From Kitasatospora papulosa (GTDB taxonomy: Bacteria > Actinomycetota > Actinomycetes > Streptomycetales > Streptomycetaceae): 64,000 nucleotides of DNA. Positions 24,603 to 32,598 of the stretch are shown piece after piece (position 1 is the stretch's first letter; every line of letters starts with the position of its first letter). The notes below the pieces were generated by a model that worked only from the letters and a program-made list of their open reading frames with translations, was not told the origin of the DNA and did no database searches. The translations under genes were made by a program, and so were the position numbers. The stretch spans positions 682,001 to 746,000 of the forward strand of contig NZ_JNYQ01000004.1 of assembly GCF_000717245.1 (NCBI RefSeq), written 5' to 3'.

Positions 24603-26161
24603 CAGGCCTCGTCCTCCGGTGCTGCTTCGAGGTGACCGGCGGCGGCGCCGGTCATGGCCGAGCCCAGTTCCTCGGGTGTGATGGTGGCGGGGTCGGCGTC
24701 CGCGACCAGCTGTCCGCGGTACATGACGCGCAGGGTGTCGGAGAGCCCGATCAGCTCGTCCAGGTCGGCCGAGATGAGCAGCACCGCGAGTCCCTCACGG
24801 CGTGCCTCGCGGATCTGGTCCCAGATCTGGGCCTGGGCGCCGACGTCCACACCCCGGGTGGGGTGGGCGGCGATCAGGAGTTTCGGGTTGTGGCTCATCT
24901 CCCGGCCGACGATCAGCTTCTGCTGGTTGCCGCCGGACAGGGAGGCGGCGGTGACCTCGATGCCGGGGGTCCGGACGTCGTACTCGCGCACGATCCGTTC
25001 GGTGTCGGCGCGGGCCGCCTTGGGGTCCAGGAGGAAGCCGCGGCTGTTGGGCTTCTCCGTGACGTGCCCCAGGATGCGGTTCTCCCACAGGGGGGCGTCC
25101 AGCAGGACACCGTGGCGGTGGCGGTCCTCCGGGATGTACCCGATGCCGCTCTCCCGCCGCTTGCGGGTGGGGGTGCGGGAGATGTCGTCGCCGTCCAGCG
25201 AGATCACTCCGCCGTCCGGGGTACGCATGCCGACGAGGGCCTCGATCAGCTCGGTCTGCCCGTTGCCCTCGACACCCGCGATGCCGAGGACCTCTCCTTT
25301 GTGGATGGTGAACCCGATGCCGGACAGCACCTCGCGGACGACTCCGTCCGGGTCCGTCGCGCCGAGGGAGAGCCCTTCGACCTTCAGCATCGGCACATCG
25401 GTCACCGTCGACTCGCGCGTCTCCGGCGACGGGAGCTCGCTGCCGACCATGAGCTCGGCAAGCTGCTTGGTGGTGGTGTTCGCCGGGTCGGCGGTGCCGA
25501 CGGTCGTACCCCGCCGGATCACCGTGATCTCGTCGGCGACGGAGAGGACCTCCCCGAGCTTGTGCGAGATGAAGATGACGGTGAGTCCCTCGGCCTTCAG
25601 TTCCCTGAGGTTGGCGAAGAGCGCGTCGACCTCCTGCGGGACCAGCACGGCGGTCGGCTCGTCCAGGATGAGGATGCGGGCACCGCGGTAGAGGACCTTG
25701 AGGATCTCCACACGCTGACGGTCGGCGACCCCGAGGTCCTCGACGAGTGCGTCGGGACGCACGCCCAGGCCGTACGCGTCGGAGATCTCCTCGATCTTCC
25801 TGCGCGCGGCCGATCCGATGCCGTGCAGCTTCTCCCCGCCCAGGACGACGTTCTCCAGGACGGTGAAGTTGTCCGCGAGCATGAAGTGCTGGTGCACCAT
25901 GCCGATCCCGCGTGCGATGGCGTCACCCGGGTTGCTGAACGAGACCTGCTCGCCGTTCACCGCGATGGTGCCCTCGTCCGGCTTCTGCATGCCGTAGAGG
26001 ATCTTCATCAGGGTGGACTTGCCGGCACCGTTCTCGCCGACGAGGGCATGGACCGTGCCCTGACGGACGGTGATCCCGATGTCGTGGTTGGCGACGACTC
26101 CGGGGAAACGCTTGGTGATGCCGTGCAGTTCTACGGCGGGGGGACTGCTGGACGCGTTGAT
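24602..26161 (-). CDS. Nucleoside ABC transporter ATPase (duplicated, YufO/NupO-like), probable ATC start
   Basis: This is a two-domain ATPase of about 519 residues. Domain one has Walker A GENGAGKSTL near residue 40, Q-loop VHQHFML, signature-like DLGVADRQRVEILKV and Walker B ILILDEPTAVL. Domain two has a degenerate Walker A (AGVEGNGQTELI), signature ASLSGGNQQKLI and LLIAAHPTRG. In frame there is no ATG, GTG or TTG between the stop at 26242-26240 and the ATG at 26008, which is already past Walker A. An AAGGAG at 26175-26170 lies 8 bases before ATC 26161, which yields INASSSPPAVELHGITKRFP. CTG 26185 is the other option but lies upstream of that ribosome site. Confidence 0.85.
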   Translation of the reverse strand: MNASSSPPAVELHGITKRFPGVVANHDIGITVRQGTVHALVGENGAGKSTLMKILYGMQKPDEGTIAVNGEQVSFSNPGDAIARGIGMVHQHFMLADNFTVLENVVLGGEKLHGIGSAARRKIEEISDAYGLGVRPDALVEDLGVADRQRVEILKVLYRGARILILDEPTAVLVPQEVDALFANLRELKAEGLTVIFISHKLGEVLSVADEITVIRRGTTVGTADPANTTTKQLAELMVGSELPSPETRESTVTDVPMLKVEGLSLGATDPDGVVREVLSGIGFTIHKGEVLGIAGVEGNGQTELIEALVGMRTPDGGVISLDGDDISRTPTRKRRESGIGYIPEDRHRHGVLLDAPLWENRILGHVTEKPNSRGFLLDPKAARADTERIVREYDVRTPGIEVTAASLSGGNQQKLIVGREMSHNPKLLIAAHPTRGVDVGAQAQIWDQIREARREGLAVLLISADLDELIGLSDTLRVMYRGQLVADADPATITPEELGSAMTGAAAGHLEAAPEDEA

Positions 26162-26239
26162 GACGCACTCTCCTTGGCCGGACAGGAGCGGGACACAGGG
26201 GGCAGGGGCGGGGGCGAAGTTATCGCGCCCAAGGGCTGT

Positions 26240-26251
26240 CTACACGCGTAG
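26240..26251 (-). promoter_or_regulatory. Nucleoside-regulon operator upstream of the ABC ATPase gene (one mismatch)
   Basis: On the gene strand it reads CTACGCGTGTAG, one change from the perfect palindrome. Its last TAG starts TAGACA (26242-26237), a -10-like hexamer. It would drive ATPase-permease-permease-cdd with a leader of about 70 bases. Confidence 0.6.
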
Positions 26252-26383
26252 TGCTGCCGAATCGTAAGGCGTAGGTCCACGACCTGGTCCGGACTCGGGC
26301 TCCCGGGCCGGTACGAGCAGGGCACTGCGAGGCACAACTTCTTCGGTACGTCGATGCTTCGGTACTTCTGGCGGACACCCCAC

Positions 26384-26417
26384 GGGCCCGGAGTGCGACG
26401 GTACGCGCTCCGGGCCC
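26384..26417 (-). terminator. Hairpin between the BMP lipoprotein gene and the ABC ATPase gene
   Basis: GGGCCCGGAG (26384-26393) pairs perfectly with CTCCGGGCCC (26408-26417) around a 14-base loop, 29 bases past the lipoprotein stop codon. It separates the binding-protein transcript from the membrane-complex genes, either as a terminator or a partial attenuator. Confidence 0.6.
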
Positions 26418-26445
26418 ACGGGAAACCAGCCGTTCGACCGGAACC

Positions 26446-27501
26446 TTACGGGGCGGTCCTGACGGTGATCTTGCCGTCGATGATTTCCTTCTTCGCCTTG
26501 TCCACGGCGGCGATGACGTCGGTCATCTTGGTGAAGGCGGCGTTGGACGTGGCCAGGCCGACGCCGTCCTTGTCGAGGCCGTAACGGACCTCACCGGACT
26601 CGGGCTTGCCGTCCTTGACGGACTTGATCAGGTTGAAGACGGAGTCCTCGACGTCCTTGGTGACGGAGGTCAGGATCGACTCCTTGTAGGCGGCCAGACC
26701 CTCCTGCGCGTACTGGTCGGAGTCGACGCCGATGTTCCACTTGCCCGCCTTGGAGACGGCCTCGATGGCACCGGAACCGGCCAGGCCGGCCGCCGAGTAG
26801 ACCACGTCGGCGCCCTTGTCGAGCTGGCCCTGGGCGGCGGCCTTGCCGAGGTCGGGCTTCGAGAAGCCGTCGAAGTTCGGCGGCTGCGTCAGGTACTGCG
26901 GGACGACCTTCACCGAGGAGTCGGTGTCGGTCACGCCCTGCACGAAGCCGGCCTCGAACTTCTTGATCAGCGGGGTCTCGACGCCGCCGATGAAGCCGAC
27001 CTTCTTGGTCTTGGTGACCTTGGCGGCGGCCACACCCGCGAGGTAGGAGCCCTGCTCCTCGTTGAACACTATGTTCGCGATGTTGTCGCCGGTGACCGAG
27101 GCGTCGTCGATGATGCCGAAGGTGATCTTCGGGAACTTCGGCGCGACCTTCTTGATGGCCGGGGCGTAGGCGAAGCCGACGCCGATCACCGGGTTGTTGC
27201 CGGCGCGGGCCAGCGCGGTGAGGCGCTGCACCTTGTCGGCGTCGGCCTCGCCGTCCGAGGGCTCGGCCTCGGTGCCCTTGACGTCGAGTTCCTTCTCGGC
27301 GCGGGCCAGACCCGCGTAGGCGGCGTCGTTGAACGACTGGTCGCCACGACCGCCGATGTCGTACGCGATGGCTGTCTTGGCGCCCTTCGAGTCGGACGAG
27401 GTGCCCGACGAGGAGGTCGACGATTCGCCACACGCGGTTACGCTGAGCGCAAGCGCCGCGGACATGACGCCCACGGTGGCAATCCTGGTGATCCGGCGCA
27501 A
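26446..27501 (-). CDS. BMP-family nucleoside-binding lipoprotein
   Basis: This 351-residue binding protein has signal peptide MRRITRIATVGVMSAALALS and lipobox VTACG (Cys at residue 24). BMP-family segments follow: AIAYDIGGRGDQSFNDAAYAG, NPVIGVGFAYAPAIKKVA, EEQGSYLAGVAAAKVTKTKK and VGFIGGVETPLIKKFEAGF. It captures nucleosides outside the membrane for the ABC transporter downstream. The start is TTG 27501, with GAAGGAG 7 bases before it. Its own operator and promoter lie upstream near 27560. Confidence 0.92.
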   Translation of the reverse strand: MRRITRIATVGVMSAALALSVTACGESSTSSSGTSSDSKGAKTAIAYDIGGRGDQSFNDAAYAGLARAEKELDVKGTEAEPSDGEADADKVQRLTALARAGNNPVIGVGFAYAPAIKKVAPKFPKITFGIIDDASVTGDNIANIVFNEEQGSYLAGVAAAKVTKTKKVGFIGGVETPLIKKFEAGFVQGVTDTDSSVKVVPQYLTQPPNFDGFSKPDLGKAAAQGQLDKGADVVYSAAGLAGSGAIEAVSKAGKWNIGVDSDQYAQEGLAAYKESILTSVTKDVEDSVFNLIKSVKDGKPESGEVRYGLDKDGVGLATSNAAFTKMTDVIAAVDKAKKEIIDGKITVRTAP

Positions 27502-27561
27502 GGGAAGGCTCCTTCAAACCTGACCGAAGCGCCTCTTCCGGCGCTGGTTTCGCGGCGATCG

Positions 27562-27573
27562 TAACGCGCGTAG
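27562..27573 (-). promoter_or_regulatory. Nucleoside-regulon operator upstream of the BMP lipoprotein gene (two mismatches)
   Basis: On the gene strand CTACGCGCGTTA keeps ten of twelve palindrome bases; the changed end creates TACGAT (27563-27558), a good -10. The site is 61 bases before the TTG start. Confidence 0.55.
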
Positions 27574-27706
27574 ATGTCAGATAAACCCCCCTACGGAAGC
27601 CGTTACCGGATCGTCGCGAACGGAAGGTGTCCGGGCCGGTCACAAGCGGTTACGGGGCGGAAACGCGAGGTCATCCGAGCGGGGGTCGCCTCGCGGTTCG
27701 ACCGCG

Positions 27707-28921
27707 TCAGACGTCCAGCAGCGCGGCCGCGGTGAACAGCTCCACACCGACCGTGATGGCCTCTTCGTCCACGTCGAAGTTGCCCCGGTGCAGATCCAGT
27801 CCGCGGGTGTCACCCGGCGCGCGGACACCGAGCCTCGCCATGGCGCCCGGGATCTTCTCCAGGTACCAGGAGAAGTCCTCGCCGCCGAGACTCTGCTCGG
27901 TGTCCTCGATCGCATACGATCCGCGGCGGACCGTCATGGCGGCGTCGAGGAGGCCGATGGTCTCGGCCTCGTTCACCACGGGCGGCACCCCTCGGACGTA
28001 GTCGATCACCGTCTTGGCCCGGTACATTCCGGCCACCTCGTCGATCGCCGCGTGCACCAGGTCGGGGGCCTGCCGCCAGCTCTCCAGATCGAGGCAGCGG
28101 ACCGTCCCGGACAGCTCGGCGTGCTGCGGGATGACGTTGGGCGCGTGACCGGTCTGCAGCCGCCCCCAGGTGACGGCGAGGCCGGCCCGTGCGTCGACGC
28201 GCCGGGCGAGCAGCGCGGGCACGTCGGTGGCCACCCGGGCCGCCGCGGTGACCAGGTCGGTGGTGAGGTGCGGGCGGGCGGTGTGTCCCCCGGGGCCGTC
28301 GAGGGAGATCTCCAGGCGGTCGCAGGCCGAGGTGATCGGCCCGATCCGGAGCCCGATCTTCCCGACGTCCACCTTGGGGTCGCAGTGCACCCCGATGATC
28401 CGTCCCACCCCTTCCAGCACCCCGGCCGCGACCGCGTCGGCGGCGCCGCCGGGCAGCACCTCCTCGGCGGGCTGGAAGATAAGCCGCACCGGGTGGGGCA
28501 GCAGCCCCTGCCGGTCCAGATCGCTCAGGACGAGGCCCGCCCCCAGGACACAGCTCGTGTGGACGTCGTGCCCGCAGGCGTGCGCCCGGTCGGGCACGGT
28601 GGACCGGTAGGAGACGCCCGCCTTGGTGTCCGGGATCGGCAGCGCGTCGATGTCGCCGCGGAGGGCGAGCATCGGGGTCACGCCGTCCCACTCCCCCACG
28701 TCGCACACGAGTCCCGTGCCACCCGGAAGCACCTGTGGTTCCAGACCGGCCTTCTCGAGCCTCGCCTTGATGGCCGCGGTGGTGCGGAACTCCTGGTTGC
28801 CGAGCTCGGGGTGCATGTGCAGATCACGGCGGAACGCGATGAGCTCGGCACGGAGGTCGTCGGGCAGGGCGCCGGGCAGGACGGCCTCGGCGTGGGGCGC
28901 ACGGGACTTCAACTGGTTCAC
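27707..28921 (-). CDS. M20-family amidohydrolase / metallopeptidase
   Basis: The protein has about 404 residues from GTG 28921; an upstream in-frame GTG at 28960 is possible but lacks a ribosome site. It has the M20D aminoacylase/amidohydrolase signatures: LIAFRRDLHMHPELGNQEF, the metal-binding RAHACGHDVHTSCVLGAGL, LIFQPAEEVLPGGA and the C-terminal metal His in SLGGEDFSWYLEK. It cleaves an amide bond, probably an N-acyl or N-carbamoyl amino acid; the substrate is not evident. In M. tuberculosis two amidohydrolases (amiA1/amiB1) neighbour deoD, so its place in the nucleoside region may be ancestral. Confidence 0.88.
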   Translation of the reverse strand: MNQLKSRAPHAEAVLPGALPDDLRAELIAFRRDLHMHPELGNQEFRTTAAIKARLEKAGLEPQVLPGGTGLVCDVGEWDGVTPMLALRGDIDALPIPDTKAGVSYRSTVPDRAHACGHDVHTSCVLGAGLVLSDLDRQGLLPHPVRLIFQPAEEVLPGGAADAVAAGVLEGVGRIIGVHCDPKVDVGKIGLRIGPITSACDRLEISLDGPGGHTARPHLTTDLVTAAARVATDVPALLARRVDARAGLAVTWGRLQTGHAPNVIPQHAELSGTVRCLDLESWRQAPDLVHAAIDEVAGMYRAKTVIDYVRGVPPVVNEAETIGLLDAAMTVRRGSYAIEDTEQSLGGEDFSWYLEKIPGAMARLGVRAPGDTRGLDLHRGNFDVDEEAITVGVELFTAAALLDV

Positions 28922-29029
28922 CCATCCAAGGGTAGGCCCCTGACACCCGCAACTGGCCACAGATCAACAAAAGTTCAGCCGCACAGGGGAACAAAAGACG
29001 GCCGAAGACGTGTGACCGCATCACCCGAT

Positions 29030-29043
29030 GGGTAAACTTACCC
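29030..29043. promoter_or_regulatory. GGGTAA-AC-TTACCC inverted repeat
   Basis: Six-base arms GGGTAA (29030-29035) and TTACCC (29038-29043) flank a 2-base centre, in the 240-base gap between the divergent amidohydrolase gene and the gene at 29162. The local sequence is less GC-rich than its surroundings. It looks like a dimeric repressor site; the binder is unknown. Confidence 0.45.
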
Positions 29044-29161
29044 GTTTTCGCCGGTCCCGGACCTGCGCATCGGGGCCCTGGAGTACAGTCCCTTCCCTCC
29101 GCGGGCGACCTGTCGGCCCACCCCGTGAAGACGTACATCGGCCACAAGGACGGCGTTCCCG

Positions 29162-29671
29162 TTGACCAGTGACACTCCCGGCCCGCCGTCCACCCTGCTT
29201 CAGCGGTTCGACCGGACCTTTCACGTCTGGACCTACGGCGTGGGCCACTCACAGCTGCTGCTCCGCGCCCGCAAGAACCACGCGGAGGAATACCGGCTGG
29301 ACCTGCGCTTCGTGGCGGTCGACTCCATGCAGTTGGTGAGGCGGTACGAATGCCTGGAACTCCACTCGGTCGACGACGACACGTTCGCGCGCGTCTTCGA
29401 GGCGTCCGGCGTCCCGCCGCGATGGCGTGACTCCCGGCTCGTGGTCCGGTTGCAGTCCCGCACCGGCACCGGGTACGTGCAGTGCGCGCGCGTCACGGTC
29501 GACCGGCACCCGGACGACGAGGGAGTGCCCGCGGTCCCGGACGTGGTCTGGAGCCTGAGCCCCTCCGGGCTCCGCGCCCGGCGCGAGCCCGACGCCCTGC
29601 GTCCGGATGCCGCGCCGGTCACCCAGCGGGTCCGCGTCGACCCGTCCAGGCGCGGCACGGACCGTAGTTGA
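29162..29671 (+). CDS. Conserved-type hypothetical protein, unknown function
   Basis: This 169-residue protein begins at TTG 29162, with AAGGA 11 bases upstream. The first 115 residues look folded (RFDRTFHVWTYGVGHSQLLL, then YRLDLRFVAVDSMQLVRRYE). The last 50 are Arg/Pro-rich and probably disordered. There is no signal peptide or membrane segment. I do not recognise a family with confidence; the N-terminal part resembles immunity-protein-like beta-rich domains, but this is only an impression. It precedes the broken kinase gene on the same strand by 68 bases. Confidence 0.6.
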   Translation: MTSDTPGPPSTLLQRFDRTFHVWTYGVGHSQLLLRARKNHAEEYRLDLRFVAVDSMQLVRRYECLELHSVDDDTFARVFEASGVPPRWRDSRLVVRLQSRTGTGYVQCARVTVDRHPDDEGVPAVPDVVWSLSPSGLRARREPDALRPDAAPVTQRVRVDPSRRGTDRS

Positions 29672-29739
29672 GCGAAGCCCGTACCGCTCCGCATAGGCTG
29701 CTGCCGTTGGCCAACGCATGACACGGGGGTACGGGGCTG

Positions 29740-31443
29740 ATGAGCCAGGCGATGGATGTCTTCGAACCGCTCCAGGCCGACGACCCGCCGGTGGTCGCGG
29801 GCTATCGGCTCGTCGCACGGCTGGGTGCCGGGGGGATGGGCCGGGTTTATCTGTCGCACACACAGGGCGGTCGCCCCGTGGCGATCAAGGTCGTGAGGCC
29901 CGAGCTGGCCGACGATCCGGGTTTCCGGCGGCGGTTCGGCCGGGAGGTCAAGGCGGCCCGGCAGGTCCGGGGTGCGTACACCGCCGAGCTGGTCGACGCC
30001 GACCCGGACGGCGTACCGCCGTGACTGGCCACGTTGTACGTACCGGGGCCGTCCCTTTCGGAAGCGGTGGACCGGCGCGGGCCGCTGCCGGTTCCCGCGG
30101 TGCTGTGGCTGATGGCAGGGGTGGCCGAGGCGCTGCAGGCCATCCACGCCGAGGGCATCGTGCACCGCGACCTGAAACCGTCGAACGTGCTGCTGGCCGC
30201 CGACGGCCCCCGGGTGATCGACTTCGGTATCGCGCTGGCCGCCGACGGAACCTCGTACACGGCGACGAACGGCACGATCGGTACACCCCCGTTCATGGCC
30301 CCCGAGCAGGCGTCCGGGGACGAGATCACGGCTGCCACCGATGTCTTCGCGCTCGGCCAGACCGCTGCCTACGCGGCCCTCGGCAAGCCGATCTACGGCG
30401 ACGGCCAGGCCGTCAACGTGCTGTACCGGATCGTGCACTCCGCACCTGATCTGTCCCTGCTGCCCGAGCCGCTGCGTCCGCTGTTCGCCCGGTGTCTGGC
30501 CGCCGACCCGGCGGAGCGGGCCACGCCGGCGGAGGTCGTCGAGTGGTGCAGGAACCGGCTGGGGGCGGACGCGGGCGGTGGGCCCACCGTGTGGCGGGAG
30601 ATCACCGGGCCGGAGGTGGCGGTTCCGGCTCCGGCACACGAACCGACCCGTACCTACCCGCCGTCGCCCGTACCGGCGTCCGCGGTACCGACGTCCGCGC
30701 CGACCTCCCCGCAGCCGGCGTTCGGGTGGCCTCGGTCGTCTCCCGAGCCGGAGCCGACGCCGGAACGGCGCAAGGCCCGCAGGCGGCGTACGGCGCTGAT
30801 CGCGGCGGCCGGGGTGACGGGGAGTGCGCTGCTGGTGGTGGCCCTGGCGTGGTCGCTCTCGGACGCGATGAACCGGATCGGTGACCGGAGGGCGGACGGT
30901 TCCGGAGCCTCCGCGCCGGGCCCGGACGCACTCTCCTCGTCATCCGCACCGGGGTCCTCGTCGGGCCGCTCCTCGGACGGTTCGGTCGACCGGGACGACT
31001 CGGCTTCCGCGGCCGGCTCCGCCGGGGAGGCGGCGGCCTCGCAGGAAACGTCCGAGGACCCTCGGCCGGAGGTGTTCGCCCCGCTGCATCTGGGCGCGGA
31101 GAACTCGCTGAGCCTCAGGAGATCGGACCCGCAGCTGGAGAGCCGCAAGGGTGAGATCCGGTTCGGCTGCGAGACGGTCGGCTGTGAACTGAAGAGTGAT
31201 GACGCGGTGTTCGTCCAGATATTCGGAGGCCACGGGACCTCTCTCGACATGTGCCGGCTCATGCTCCGCAACGCCACGAAGCACAGCTGGCCGCTGGCCG
31301 GTGCGGCGGCCGGCAGCGAGATCTGTATGAAGGACTCCGAGGGCAACATCGGTCTGTACGTGATCCGGACGAAGTCGACCGCCCTCCCGGAAATCGCCTT
31401 CCTCCAGGGAGACCTCACCGTCTGGCGGAACGCGGACCGCTAG
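29740..31443 (+). pseudogene. Ser/Thr protein kinase interrupted by an in-frame TGA
   Basis: The kinase frame starts at ATG 29740 with the glycine loop LGAGGMGRVYLS and the ATP lysine in VAIKVVRPE, then meets TGA at 30022-30024. It resumes in the same frame with LATLYVPGPSLSEAV, HRDLKPSNVLL, DFGIAL and FMAPEQ, so every kinase motif is present. Actinobacterial PknB-like kinases have Trp at this spot (PPWLAT...), so a single TGG-to-TGA change explains the break. After the kinase come a Pro/Ser/Thr linker, one membrane helix (LIAAAGVTGSALLVVALAWSL) and an extracellular domain of about 150 residues. It may be a recent null allele, a sequencing error or a readthrough gene. The downstream part still looks fully coding. 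Confidence 0.8.
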
Positions 31444-31512
31444 GGAGCGCCCGCTCACGGCGTGGTCCCGCGCGGAGCTCGCACCGCGCCGGGTCCGCGC
31501 GGCACCGCACCG

Positions 31513-31543
31513 GGGTGAGGGCGGCCGGCGCCGCCCCTCATCC
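31513..31543 (-). terminator. Imperfect hairpin overlapping the end of the polysialyltransferase-like gene
   Basis: GGGTGAGGGCGGC and GCCGCCCCTCATCC pair with one bulge and one wobble, spanning the TCA stop complement at 31538-31540. It lies between convergent genes, so it may end both the kinase transcript and the glycan cluster transcript. Confidence 0.4.
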
Positions 31544-32587
31544 CTCCGTGACCGCGGTGACCGCCGTGGCCCGCCACGGCGCCAGCCGCTGCACGTCCTT
31601 GGCCGTCTCGGTGACACCGCTCAGGAAGCCCTGGGCACGGGGCGACGCCGTGTCGCGGAGCCATTCCGGTGCTATGTCGCACACCGCGACCTTCACTCCC
31701 GTGCCCACCAGGGCCAGGGGAAGGGTGTGGACGACGGTGGACGGGAAGCTCAGGACCGTGTGGCCGATGGGGCCTCTGCGGGCGATGAGCTCCAGGGGAA
31801 GGTCGGGGCGGACGATCTCCAGGCCGGTGGCGGATTCCAGGGCGTGGAGCTTGTCCGCGGACTCACGGCGGTGGGCGAAGTAGCGCGTCGCGCCGTGCGC
31901 GCGGGCCAGCGTGGTGACCGCCTGCTCGTAGGGGGCGGGGTCGATCACCCCCGTCTCCACGAGGGAGGTGCCGACCAGGTCGGCGCCCTTGGTGATGAGC
32001 GGCGGGCCGAAGCGCTCCCGGGTCCAGGCGAAGGCGTTCGCCGTGACCTCGATGCCCTCCGGGGCCTCCACCGGCATGGCGGTGAACACCTCGACCGTGC
32101 GGGACGCCGACGGGGTGAAGCTGCGGCGGGCCGCGGAGGTGACCGGGGCCAGGAGCAGCTCGCGCGGGCCCCCGCTGCCCCTGCGGTGCCATCGCACCAG
32201 GCGTTCACCGCGCGCGAGTTGGGCGACGAACTCCATGGTGGCGGTGCCGTCGTCGACGACCGTGATCCGGCGGGTGCGGACCAGGCTGAGGAGCAGTTGC
32301 ACGTACCGGGAGAAGGGGTCCCCGATGACGATGCGTGCGGCCTTGCGGATCAGGCCGGTCAGCGCCCGCAGGGCCTTCAGAGGCGCGCCGGTCTCCCCGC
32401 GCGCCTCCTGCCAGCGGACGGTGATGCCCTCGTCGCGGGCCAGCTCCGCCATCCTGCGCAGCTGTCCGCGCGACATCGGGTCGACCGGGGGGAGGACGAC
32501 GATCGTGGTGTCGGTTCCTCCCCGGGTGTGGGTCCACTCCAGGACGTTCAGGAGCTGGACCGGGCTCTCGACGAAGGCGAGGTTCAC
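31538..32587 (-). CDS. Polysialyltransferase-like glycosyltransferase (nonulosonate cluster)
   Basis: This 349-residue protein starts MNLAFVESPVQLLNVLEW, the typical opening of GT52/POLYST sialyltransferase-like proteins. A middle segment RITVVDDGTATMEF and the C-terminal LSFPSTVVHTLPLAL match the same GT-B type fold, the S-T pair being the usual nucleotide-sugar site in these families. It has no signal or membrane helix, so it acts on the cytoplasmic side. It starts (GTG 32587) 11 bases after the NeuB-type synthase gene in one operon. I infer it transfers a CMP-activated nonulosonic acid to a wall polymer; the acceptor is unknown. Confidence 0.6.
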   Translation of the reverse strand: MNLAFVESPVQLLNVLEWTHTRGGTDTTIVVLPPVDPMSRGQLRRMAELARDEGITVRWQEARGETGAPLKALRALTGLIRKAARIVIGDPFSRYVQLLLSLVRTRRITVVDDGTATMEFVAQLARGERLVRWHRRGSGGPRELLLAPVTSAARRSFTPSASRTVEVFTAMPVEAPEGIEVTANAFAWTRERFGPPLITKGADLVGTSLVETGVIDPAPYEQAVTTLARAHGATRYFAHRRESADKLHALESATGLEIVRPDLPLELIARRGPIGHTVLSFPSTVVHTLPLALVGTGVKVAVCDIAPEWLRDTASPRAQGFLSGVTETAKDVQRLAPWRATAVTAVTEG

Positions 32588-32598
32588 CGGTCGGCCCG

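Noticed and set aside
29125..29172. A 15-codon GTG frame overlapping the start of the gene at 29162 as a leader peptide
   Set aside because: It has no ribosome site and no run of regulatory codons; not enough to support.
30022..30024. The kinase TGA as a selenocysteine codon
   Set aside because: No SECIS-like hairpin was seen after it, the aligned residue in relatives is Trp, and the site is not catalytic.
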